A stretch of 64,000 nt of DNA from the NCBI RefSeq assembly GCF_016907955.1, contig NZ_JAFBCX010000009.1:62001-126000 (forward strand), given 5' to 3'. Shown here one piece after another: positions 24,858 to 31,932 of the stretch. The notes under the pieces were generated by a model. It saw nothing but the letters and a program-made list of their open reading frames with translations. It ran no database searches and was not told the origin of the DNA. The translations under genes were made by a program, and so were the position numbers. The stretch comes from Lentzea nigeriaca. Its GTDB lineage: Bacteria; Actinomycetota; Actinomycetes; Mycobacteriales; Pseudonocardiaceae. Position 1 is the first letter of the stretch, and every line of letters begins with the position of its first letter.

Positions 24858-25274
24858 CGAGAGCGTCCGGCGTTCCTGGCCTTGTACGCGCCTGAGCTGA
24901 TCCGCGCCGGAGGGCCGACGAAGCAGGTGCCGGGGTTGGCGGAGTACTCGGACCTGATCGAGAGCTGGCTCGCCGAGCTCGCGGACCGCGGCAGCTCGGT
25001 GAGCATCGTGTTCCGGTTCGTCGAGCGCATCGCTTCGTCGGACCTCGCGAGCGAGCGGGGCATCTTCCAGATCGTGTCGAAACGTTCCGAGAGCGACGAG
25101 CGCACGTTCTACGGCCGCTTCCACACATGTGCGCGACGCACCGACGGACGGTGGCGCATCTGCATCGACTACGACACTGACGAACGGTCAGCGACGTTGG
25201 GGGAGGAGTTCCTCGCGGCGGTCGATGTCGACGACGTCGACGCGTTCAGCGCACCGGACACAGTTAGGGCTTGA
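24858..25274 (+). pseudogene. NTF2/SnoaL-like fragment without a proper start
   Basis: From about FLALYAPELIRAGG to the stop at 25274 the sequence reads as a cone-shaped NTF2-like domain: a helix, EYSDLIESWLAELADRG, then strands FRFVERIASS, GIFQIVSKRSE, TFYGRFHTCARR and DGRWRICIDYD. No ATG or GTG occurs in frame between about 24500 and the domain. The frame stays open upstream to 24360, but that part is Arg/Ser-rich and antisense to another small frame. I therefore read it as a 5'-truncated gene. A TTG start at the domain edge cannot be excluded. Confidence 0.5.
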
Positions 25275-25325
25275 TGTTGGGGCCTGATGCCGAGTGGCGT
25301 CGTCCTTAACTACGCTCGTCCACAA

Positions 25326-25811
25326 ATGGACACCACCACCTCTCGCCGCGTGCCGCTCGTCATGGGCATCGCCGTGCTCGTGCTGCTGCTGGACCAGGCC
25401 ACGAAGTTCTGGGCCGAGAGCGCGCTGACCGGTCGCGCACCTATTCCCGTGCTCGGGGAGTTCCTGCAGCTCAGGCTCCTCTACAACCCCGGTGCCGCGT
25501 TCTCCATCGGCGCTGGGTCGACGTGGGTCTTCACCATCGTCGCGGCGGTCGCGGTCGTGCTGCTCGCGCGGTACGGCCTGCAGCCGCAGACCAAGCTGAG
25601 GGCGGCCGCGCTCGCGTTGATGCTGGGTGGCGCGACGACGCACCTGCTCGACCGGCTGTTCCGGCCGCCGGGTTTCGCGCGTGGGCACGTCGTCGACTTC
25701 ATCGACTACAACGGCTGGTTCGTCGGCAACGTCGCGGACATCGCGCTGGTGTGCGGCGCGATCCTGCTCGTGCTGCTCAGCTTCACGCCGACGAAGCAGC
25801 CTGCTTCGTGA
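25326..25811 (+). CDS. lspA: Lipoprotein signal peptidase (signal peptidase II)
   Basis: Membrane aspartyl protease that removes signal peptides from prolipoproteins, 161 residues from the ATG at 25326 (MDTTTSRR before the first helix). It has four hydrophobic segments. The two catalytic Asp regions are HVVDFIDYNGW and VGNVADIAL. The usual asparagine-rich YNPGAAFSIG segment is also present. Its substrates would include the lipoproteins in this window. Its last 29 bp overlap the convergent endonuclease V gene. Confidence 0.94.
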   Translation: MDTTTSRRVPLVMGIAVLVLLLDQATKFWAESALTGRAPIPVLGEFLQLRLLYNPGAAFSIGAGSTWVFTIVAAVAVVLLARYGLQPQTKLRAAALALMLGGATTHLLDRLFRPPGFARGHVVDFIDYNGWFVGNVADIALVCGAILLVLLSFTPTKQPAS

Positions 25812-26436
25812 GCGTGTCCGCGCGGCGGGTGGTCTCGGGCAGGCGGTAGCGCGGGGCGAGACGCAGGACCTCTGCGCACGCCCGGTCCAGGTCGATCTTG
25901 TGGCCGACTGACACGAACACCGGCTTCACGCCGTCCTGCGTTCGCAACGCCCTGCCGACGACCTCGTCGTCCATGACGAGGTCGCTCATCGACCCGCGGG
26001 CATGGCCGGGCTGCTCGAACTGGCCCATCGCGTTCTTCGCGACGCCGACACTCGGGATGCCCGTGTGCACCCCGAGATGGCACGCAAGCCCGAACCGGCG
26101 CGGGTGTGCGAGGCCCTGACCGTCCGCGACCAAGAGGTCCGGCGTGACCGTCACCCGATCGAGAGCGCGCAACAGCACCGGCATCTCCCGGAACGCGAAG
26201 AGCCCGGCGATATATGGGAAGTCCGTCGTGTCCTCGACAACCACCTCGTCGAGGACGACCAGCGTCTTTGCATCGAACACCACGCAGACGCCCGCAACTG
26301 TGTCGTTGCTACGGTAGCCGACGTCTAGGCCTGCGACGGTGGCTATGTGCAGGTCAGGAGCGCTGATGGTGATCACCTGGGTGCGCAGACGCTCTTGCAG
26401 TGCGATGGCGTCGTCAACCGTTCTGGGCCACTCCAC
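25783..26436 (-). CDS. nfi: Endonuclease V (deoxyinosine 3'-endonuclease)
   Basis: DNA repair nuclease that nicks near deoxyinosine. Family motifs are VAGLDVGY (first catalytic Asp), the wedge FPYIAGLFAFRE, and LLVADGQGLAHPRRFGLACHLG with the second metal-binding Asp. I use GTG 26436 (217 residues, the normal length). The frame is open to an ATG at 26496, which would overlap the upstream gene further and adds a Thr/Ser-rich tail. It overlaps DUF3500 by 23 bp at its 5' end and lspA by 29 bp at its 3' end. A degenerate AT-rich repeat lies in the PYIAG codons. Confidence 0.92.
   Translation of the reverse strand: MEWPRTVDDAIALQERLRTQVITISAPDLHIATVAGLDVGYRSNDTVAGVCVVFDAKTLVVLDEVVVEDTTDFPYIAGLFAFREMPVLLRALDRVTVTPDLLVADGQGLAHPRRFGLACHLGVHTGIPSVGVAKNAMGQFEQPGHARGSMSDLVMDDEVVGRALRTQDGVKPVFVSVGHKIDLDRACAEVLRLAPRYRLPETTRRADTLTKQAASSA
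26207..26218 (+). repeat. Degenerate AT-rich repeat (GCGATATATGGG)
   Basis: A 9/12 match to the GCGATATATCAG form, within the nfi gene at the conserved FPYIAG codons, which use TAT and ATC. Confidence 0.35.
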
Positions 26437-27382
26437 GGGCGACAGTGTGCCGTGACGTGTCGTAGTGGGCGGCGAGGAGGTCGTCGCCGAAGTCACCCGA
26501 ATGGCGACGCCAGACGGTGTGGACGTGGTTGGCCTCGTTGGCGGTGTTGTCGTACTCGATGAGCAGTTCCGGGCCCTGGATCCGGTAGTAGTGGCCCTCG
26601 CCGCGGCGCAGCGAGCCTTCCCACGAGAAGTGGAGGCGTTCCGGGTCGATTCGGGCGAACTCCTCGTCGGCCAGTTCGAAGGCGAGCCGGTCGAGGTAGA
26701 AGCGGACGATGTCGACGAGCATCTCTCCCGCTGACTTGCCGAGCTGCGCGGGCGTCACGCCGACCGGTTCGGACGGGCTGACGCGCGGGGAGTTGCCGCT
26801 GCGGATGTCGTGGGGTGCGGTGTCCGACACGACGGCCAGGCGGCGTGCGGTCGGGCCCATGCGGTCGAGCAGTTCGCGGGCCAGTTCTTCTTCGAGTCGC
26901 AGCGGCTGGCCGACCACGCGGCCGCGGTAGGTGACGCGGGCCGGGTTCGCGCCGAGGAAGAACGGTGTCGCGGAGACGCGGCCGTCGGCGACGACGACGC
27001 TCACGGACAGGTGGTGTCCCTCGACGCGCCATCCCCACGGCTCGTCGCCGCCGGGCGTGCCGAAGAGAACCGTCCAGAAGTCGCCGTTGTGGCGGTCACG
27101 ATGGCCGCCCTCACGGTGGTCGAGCACGTCCTCGAGCGCCATCACGGCTGCGGCCTGCGCATAGGCATGTGGGCTGAGCACGGTCGCGAGCATGCCGTGT
27201 ACGGCTTTGCGCTGATCGCGTCGTAGTTCGCCGAGCACCAGGCCCGGTCGTGTGCCGGGCGTGTACGCCCAGCGGTGTCGGAGGTCGTCGTCGGTGACCG
27301 CGCGAATGGCGTGTTCGCGCTGGTCACCTTCGAGCAAACCAATATATTGGTGCGTGGCGTCGCCGACGTCGTGCAGCATCAT
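26414..27382 (-). CDS. DUF3500 domain protein
   Basis: The protein is 322 residues. The family is recognised from the C-terminal half: LHFSWEGSLRRGEGHYYRIQ, then ELLIEYDNTANEANHVHTVW and GDFGDDLLAAHY. The middle carries GWRVEGHHLSVSVVV and FFLGANPA. The biochemical role is unknown. It starts at an ATG overlapping the stop of the polysaccharide-lyase-like gene (ATGA), so the two are translationally coupled. A palindrome, CCAATATATTGG, lies near its 5' end. Confidence 0.9.
   Translation of the reverse strand: MMLHDVGDATHQYIGLLEGDQREHAIRAVTDDDLRHRWAYTPGTRPGLVLGELRRDQRKAVHGMLATVLSPHAYAQAAAVMALEDVLDHREGGHRDRHNGDFWTVLFGTPGGDEPWGWRVEGHHLSVSVVVADGRVSATPFFLGANPARVTYRGRVVGQPLRLEEELARELLDRMGPTARRLAVVSDTAPHDIRSGNSPRVSPSEPVGVTPAQLGKSAGEMLVDIVRFYLDRLAFELADEEFARIDPERLHFSWEGSLRRGEGHYYRIQGPELLIEYDNTANEANHVHTVWRRHSGDFGDDLLAAHYDTSRHTVARGVAQNG
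27339..27350. repeat. Related palindrome CCAATATATTGG
   Basis: A perfect 12-bp palindrome near the start of the DUF3500 gene. It differs from CCGATATATCAG by transitions and belongs with the degenerate set. Confidence 0.4.
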
Positions 27383-28149
27383 TCGAACTTATAGGCCTTG
27401 AGGTTGCGCAGCAGCAGGTAGCAGTTCTGCAGTGAGCCAGAGGTGTCGCCGAGCGAGCGGTAGATGCCCCACTTCGGGCGCAGCCGGTCGTCGAGCCACG
27501 TGTCGACGTTGGTCTTCGTCGCGTCGAGCACGGTGCGGCCACCTTCGCGGACGACCCAGCGGACGCGACCGGTGCCGTTGCCGACCTTGATCTCCACCTC
27601 GGTGTCGATCCACTTGTTGTGCAACGGCTCAAGGTCGACGCTGCCGACGACCACGTTGCCCTCGGTGACCTTGAACTCGATCTTCTGCACGCCGCCGGTG
27701 CGGCGCAGCGACATGACCGTCACGGGCGCGGAGCCGAGGCCTGGCATCTTCGTCTGCATGATGTGGGTGAACGAGGTCGTCGACTTCAACGAGCTCGGGA
27801 TGAACATGGAGTAGGTCCACTTCCACGTCTCACCGTTGCCGATGTCGATGTTCTGCCCGCCGGCCTTCATGCCGCGAACCTCGTTGCGTTGCCGGTCCGT
27901 CGACGTGTCGCGGTCGCGGGTGTGCATGTCGAACCGGTAGTCGTTGCCCGACACGTAGATGTGCTTCGTGCCGGGATGCGACCCGGCACGGTCGTCCTCG
28001 ACGCCCTCGAAGGCGCCGAGCCCGTCCTTGTTCGCCTGCGGACTCCACTTGAGCTTCCAGGTGGCCGCCTGCGCGAGCCCGGAACCGCCCACGAGCAGCG
28101 GGACAGCCGCCACGCCACCGATCAACGCCGAACGCCGAGTGATCTCCAC
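27379..28149 (-). CDS. Tat-exported polysaccharide-lyase-like protein
   Basis: The protein is 256 residues from GTG 28149, chosen because GGGAGG lies seven bases upstream and the product opens with a twin-arginine signal (EITRRSALIGGVAAVPLLVG, cleavage after AQA). The mature part is a predicted beta-jelly-roll: HIYVSGNDYRFDMHTRDRD, then RNEVRGMKAGG, TWKWTYSMFIPSSLK, THIMQTKMPG and GIYRSLGDTSGSLQNC. This resembles heparin lyase I/PL20-type lyases, with candidate catalytic Arg/His/Tyr residues, but the substrate is not determinable. It is coupled to the DUF3500 gene. Confidence 0.72.
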   Translation of the reverse strand: MEITRRSALIGGVAAVPLLVGGSGLAQAATWKLKWSPQANKDGLGAFEGVEDDRAGSHPGTKHIYVSGNDYRFDMHTRDRDTSTDRQRNEVRGMKAGGQNIDIGNGETWKWTYSMFIPSSLKSTTSFTHIMQTKMPGLGSAPVTVMSLRRTGGVQKIEFKVTEGNVVVGSVDLEPLHNKWIDTEVEIKVGNGTGRVRWVVREGGRTVLDATKTNVDTWLDDRLRPKWGIYRSLGDTSGSLQNCYLLLRNLKAYKFE

Positions 28150-28309
28150 GCCCGTTCCTCCCAGCATCCATGGCGGCGGATTGAGGGAAATGGTCTGCAC
28201 CAGTGCGGGCGTGATCACATCACCGACTGACCCGAGAGTCAACATTGAGTGACCCGCCGGGTCAGCCGGTTGAACGTTTCACCCGATCAAGCGTGGTCAG
28301 GCCGGGCGG

Positions 28310-28738
28310 TCAGCCTTGGACGATGTAGGCCTGGAGCTGGTCCTGCGACTGTTCCAGCTGTCCGATGCGGCTCTTCACGACGTCACCGATGCTGACGATC
28401 CCGACGAGCTCCCCGTCGGAGACCACGGGTACGTGACGGAAACGCCGTTCGGTCATCACGACCGTGAGGCTGTCCACCGTGTCCGACGGCGAGCACGTGA
28501 ACACGTCGGTCGTCATGATCGCGGATACCGGGGAAGACAGCAGGTCCGCACCTGATTCGTGCAGACGGCGGACCACGTCGCGCTCGGACACGATCCCCGT
28601 GACGCCGGACGGGCCGACCACGACGATCGCGCCGACGTTGTGTTCGGCGAGCGCTCTGAGCAGTTCGGTGACCGGTACGTCCGGGTCGATCGTCGCGACC
28701 GTCGATCCCTTGGTGCGCAAAACGTCAGCGATCCTCAT
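28310..28738 (-). CDS. Tandem CBS-domain protein
   Basis: The protein is 142 residues from the ATG at 28738, which has GGAGG upstream. It has two CBS motifs: about residues 10-65 (TVATIDPDVPVTELLRALAE, IVSERDVVRRLHESG) and 75-130 (VFTCSPSDTVDSLTVVMTER, VGIVSIGDVVKSRI). Stand-alone CBS pairs bind adenine nucleotides and often act as energy sensors. The target is unknown. A short palindrome (TGACCC-GCC-GGGTCA, near 28250) lies between it and the lyase gene. Confidence 0.93.
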   Translation of the reverse strand: MRIADVLRTKGSTVATIDPDVPVTELLRALAEHNVGAIVVVGPSGVTGIVSERDVVRRLHESGADLLSSPVSAIMTTDVFTCSPSDTVDSLTVVMTERRFRHVPVVSDGELVGIVSIGDVVKSRIGQLEQSQDQLQAYIVQG

Positions 28739-28821
28739 CTGGCGCCTCCGATCCTGTCGGTCCGGTAGCACCTCAGGCTAGATCGGATCCGGACAGAACG
28801 GGAGATCACACCCCGAAGGGA

Positions 28822-28855
28822 GCAGGGGACGCATTCGAGCGAATGCGTCCCCTGC
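28822..28855 (-). terminator. Strong hairpin terminator
   Basis: GCAGGGGACGCATTCG (28822-28837) and CGAATGCGTCCCCTGC (28840-28855) form a perfect 16-bp stem with a 2-base loop. It lies between the stop of the small Arg-rich gene (28881) and the CBS gene start, so it should end transcription of the small gene. Confidence 0.75.
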
Positions 28856-28880
28856 GGTGTCGCGCCTGGTTCGGCGTCGG

Positions 28881-29042
28881 CTACGCGGTTCCTCCGCGGC
28901 GACGGGTCGCGAACTGGCGCGGCTGGACTACCGGAACACGCTGTTGTGGCAGCTGGAAGTGCGTGTTCTGGTCCTGCTTACCGCGCTTGCTCGCACGACG
29001 TGCGGCGCGGTTGGACGGCTCGGGCGGAGTGGTGGCAGGCAT
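28881..29042 (-). CDS. Small Arg-rich basic protein (53 aa)
   Basis: The ATG at 29042 has a very good ribosome site (GAGGAGG, eight bases upstream). It encodes a 53-residue basic, Arg/Gln/Pro-rich protein (MPATTPPEPSNRAARRASKR at the start, RRRGGTA at the end). A strong terminator follows, so it looks like an independent monocistronic unit with a leader of up to about 190 bp (29043-29229). I know of no function. The charge suggests nucleic-acid binding, which is inference only. Confidence 0.6.
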   Translation of the reverse strand: MPATTPPEPSNRAARRASKRGKQDQNTHFQLPQQRVPVVQPRQFATRRRGGTA

Positions 29043-29229
29043 GCGAAAGCCTCCTCGCGAAGAGGGCGTGCAAGGACACGGCGGAACAAGGGCCGTGAGA
29101 GAAGGACCCGCGGAAGGGTCACCGAGACGACAGCGAGGTCGCGAGAGCGGCGTCAAGAGCGCCGCGGGGCTTCATCAGATGAAGTACATGCCGCAACGGT
29201 AGCGACGCCGTCACGGCGCGCCAACTGAT

Positions 29230-30411
29230 TTATCCGCGGGCTCGAGCCGCTGCCGCTCCGGCGCCCAGCATCACCAGGATGATCGTGACCATCGCCCACT
29301 TGCGGGACTTCGTGAGCGGCGTGGTCTCGGCGACCAACGGAAGGTCCTTGCGGGGCGCGGGTTTCTGTCGCGCGGCCCGCACGGGCGCGGGCTGCGGTGG
29401 CACAAGCGGCGGAGGCGTCGTCGTGACGGGAGGCGGCACGACGACGGGGGTGTGCGCCGGAGTCGGTTTCGGGGCAGGAGGCGGCGGGGGCGGCGGGACC
29501 TCGGGTCTGGGCGCGGGAGGTTCGACGTGGGGCGGCATCGGGTTCGGCAGGCATCCCGCCGCGTCGATCATGCCCATCTGCGGGCCTTCCGACACTTCCG
29601 TCGCAGCGGTACCGGTGATCCGGTACAGGCGGCTGCGGCCCTTATAGCCGTTGTTGGTCGCGTAGACGGTGCCTGCGGAGTCGATCACCACGGCGCCATA
29701 CGTGGACCTGCCGGGCAGGTCCTCGATCTCCGTCCTGCCCAGCACCCGTCCTGAAGCCGGATCGAACGACACGACCTCGCCCGGCCCCCAGCCCGCCGCC
29801 GACACGCCGGTCAGCTTCCCTGCCGCGTCGACCGTGAAGTCGTCGAGCGCGAGAGCGGGCCAGTCCAGCACGACGGTGCGCACGATCTCGAGGTACGAGG
29901 CGCTGCCAGGGTCGATGTCGATCGCGTGCAGGCGGGCGTTGTCCCGGACGTAGAACGTGGTGCCGATGACCGCGCCGGCGGACACGTCGTCGGTGCGGAA
30001 CCAGTGCGCGTCAACGGGTCCGAGGTCGCTGACCCCGCCCTTCGGGTCGATCAGGACGACGTGCGACGGGTTCTTCCACCAGTGGTGCCCCTTGGAGGTA
30101 AGACCAACCAAACGGCCCAACGCCTCCGAGTACCCCAGCGCGTTCACCGCGTAGTCGAGATGGGCCACTTCCGTCACCCCACCGGATGACACGTCGAGTT
30201 TCGTGAACGTCGAGAGCGCGCCTCGGTGGGACGAACGGACTTGAAACGCGTCACAGTTCGGCGGTGCGGCATGGGCAACAGTGCTGGTGAACGGCGCGGA
30301 AAGCACCAAAAGAGCCGAGACGGTGCTCAACGCAAGCATATTCCGGCGCCACCGGAATGGAGTAGCCCAATACGACAACTGGGTATTCCTGCTGTTGCCG
30401 CGCATTCCCAC
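29230..30411 (-). CDS. Secreted, C-terminally membrane-anchored beta-propeller protein
   Basis: The protein is 393 residues. A long N-region leads into the hydrophobic signal MLALSTVSALLVLSAPFTST with cleavage after AHA. The body (about 50-290) has propeller-like repeats such as VVLIDPKGGVSDLG and VSFDPASGRVLGR, resembling DUF6923-type domains. A proline-rich wall-spanning linker (about 290-350) follows, then a C-terminal transmembrane helix (MVTIILVMLGAGAAAA) and a basic tail. It is probably displayed at the cell surface. The partner or ligand is unknown. Confidence 0.8.
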   Translation of the reverse strand: MGMRGNSRNTQLSYWATPFRWRRNMLALSTVSALLVLSAPFTSTVAHAAPPNCDAFQVRSSHRGALSTFTKLDVSSGGVTEVAHLDYAVNALGYSEALGRLVGLTSKGHHWWKNPSHVVLIDPKGGVSDLGPVDAHWFRTDDVSAGAVIGTTFYVRDNARLHAIDIDPGSASYLEIVRTVVLDWPALALDDFTVDAAGKLTGVSAAGWGPGEVVSFDPASGRVLGRTEIEDLPGRSTYGAVVIDSAGTVYATNNGYKGRSRLYRITGTAATEVSEGPQMGMIDAAGCLPNPMPPHVEPPAPRPEVPPPPPPPAPKPTPAHTPVVVPPPVTTTPPPLVPPQPAPVRAARQKPAPRKDLPLVAETTPLTKSRKWAMVTIILVMLGAGAAAARARG

Positions 30412-30454
30412 CTGACCATTACTCGTTAACCAGACCGTGCTGTACCGGTCACAG

Positions 30455-30468
30455 TAGACCGTGGTCTA
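30455..30468. promoter_or_regulatory. Operator-like palindrome TAGACC-GT-GGTCTA
   Basis: Perfect 6-bp arms around a 2-bp centre, 25 bp upstream of the DUF4239 start and within the 81-bp divergent promoter region. A half-site (AGACCGTG) repeats about 25 bp upstream, at 30432-30439. Confidence 0.45.
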
Positions 30469-30492
30469 ATCCCACACCAGAAAGGAGCCGAA

Positions 30493-31251
30493 TTGAGCAT
30501 TTACGTCTCCGGCCTGCTCTGGGTCCTCGGTGCGGCCGCCCTGTCCGCCATCGTCGTCGTCATCACACGGCGGCTCGGCTCGGAGGAAGTCGGCGAGAAG
30601 AATCTCGGCGCCGGCGGTTCGGTGTTCAGCATCGTCGCGGGCCTGCACGCAGTCCTGGTCGCCTTCATCCTCATCTCCCTGTTCGACGCGTCCAACACCG
30701 CCGCGGAACAGGTGCAGAAGGAAGCCAACGCGCTCGTCGCCGTCGACTGGTCGTCCGACTCGCTGCCGGAACCCGCGAAGTCCAAGGTGGAGCAGCTGAT
30801 CCGCGCCTACGTCTCTACGGTCGTCGACGAGGAATGGCCGCGCATGCGCGCAGGAGAGGACGTGGACAACAAGGGCTGGACCACGTTGAACCAGCTCAGG
30901 GAGACGATCGCGACGGCGGCGCCGGACGGCGACTGGCAGGAGGACCGCAAGACCGAGGCCGCGAACCAACTGTGGGAGGTCTACCAGGCGAGGCAGGAGC
31001 GGCTGGACGCGGCGGGCAACGGCGTGAACCCGGTCGTGTGGCTCGCGCTGCTGATCGGCACCGCGCTGTCGCTGCTGTTCCCGTACCTGTTCGGCGGGCC
31101 GAACCTGATCTCGCAGTTGCTGATCACGATAACGCTGAGTTCGACGCTGGTTCTGCTGTTGTTCGCCATCTATCAGATGCAGAACCCGTTCAGCGGTGGT
31201 GTGCACATCCCGCCGGACGCGTTCAGTTCCGCACTGGATCGGCTGAGCTAG
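30493..31251 (+). CDS. DUF4239 (bestrophin-like) membrane protein
   Basis: The protein is 252 residues. It starts at TTG 30493, supported by AAAGGAGCC seven bases upstream. It has two N-terminal membrane helices (about 5-25 and 42-63), a cytoplasmic helical region (65-170) and two C-terminal helices (about 180-225). That layout, with AGLHAVLVAFILISLFDASN and the final FSGGVHIPPDAF, is diagnostic of DUF4239. Proteins with this domain are annotated as bestrophin-like, but channel activity is unproven. It ends with a 4-bp overlap with the convergent EcsC gene. Confidence 0.88.
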   Translation: MSIYVSGLLWVLGAAALSAIVVVITRRLGSEEVGEKNLGAGGSVFSIVAGLHAVLVAFILISLFDASNTAAEQVQKEANALVAVDWSSDSLPEPAKSKVEQLIRAYVSTVVDEEWPRMRAGEDVDNKGWTTLNQLRETIATAAPDGDWQEDRKTEAANQLWEVYQARQERLDAAGNGVNPVVWLALLIGTALSLLFPYLFGGPNLISQLLITITLSSTLVLLLFAIYQMQNPFSGGVHIPPDAFSSALDRLS

Positions 31252-31904
31252 CGCGAATCGGCCGTTCCGTCCGCTTCTTCGATCTCCACGGACAGGACCT
31301 CGCCGTCGATGACGTTCGGCAACGGGTCCGCGTGGGTGAAGTAGCGGTTCGCGAATGCGCCGACCGCTCTGGTGGACGCGGCGTCGACGCCACCGCCGAT
31401 GACGCCGCCCAGGATCGGAACGCCCTTCACCACGACCGTGCCGAGCTTTTTTGTACCGTATTTTGTGATGAGTGCCGACGCGGCCTTCTTGGTGAACTGC
31501 TTGATGCCGACTTTTTTGAACAGCTCGGTTCCGGCATTGCCGAGCAGGCACAGCAGGATGGCCGTCTGCACCTCTTCGCTGTCCACGTCGTGGCCGCGCA
31601 CCGACGCGATGGACGCGATGAGGTGCGTCTGGATCACGTAGGCCGCGGCGACGTTGGACGGCAGCGAGATGGGCAGCGTGATCAGGCCGCCGAGGTTCGT
31701 GATGAAACCCTGCGCGCCGGCCAGCGCCACGTGGGTGCGGATGAGGTGCTTGATCGCGTCGGTCTCGCTGCCCTTCTTGACCAGCGCGTCGGACGCGGCC
31801 TCGCGTGCGCTCTTGAACGGGCCGAACCCGTCCACTCCGGCCCGCAGCAGGTAGTCGGCGATGCCCTGCTGGACCTTGTTCAGCTCGCCCTTGGACTCAG
31901 CCAC
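31248..31904 (-). CDS. EcsC-family protein
   Basis: The protein is 218 residues from GTG 31904. The frame extends upstream into the preceding gene, but that part is Arg/Ser-rich. The EcsC region contains ADYLLRAGVDGFGPFKSARE, a hydrophobic hairpin (GFITNLGGLITLPISLPSNV), and glycine-rich GVPILGGVIGGGVDAASTRA. EcsC-like proteins are associated with membranes and with secretion or ABC transporters in Bacillus. The role here is unknown. Confidence 0.85.
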   Translation of the reverse strand: MAESKGELNKVQQGIADYLLRAGVDGFGPFKSAREAASDALVKKGSETDAIKHLIRTHVALAGAQGFITNLGGLITLPISLPSNVAAAYVIQTHLIASIASVRGHDVDSEEVQTAILLCLLGNAGTELFKKVGIKQFTKKAASALITKYGTKKLGTVVVKGVPILGGVIGGGVDAASTRAVGAFANRYFTHADPLPNVIDGEVLSVEIEEADGTADSR

Positions 31905-31932
31905 AAACCCGACATTACGCGTCCGGCCGCCG

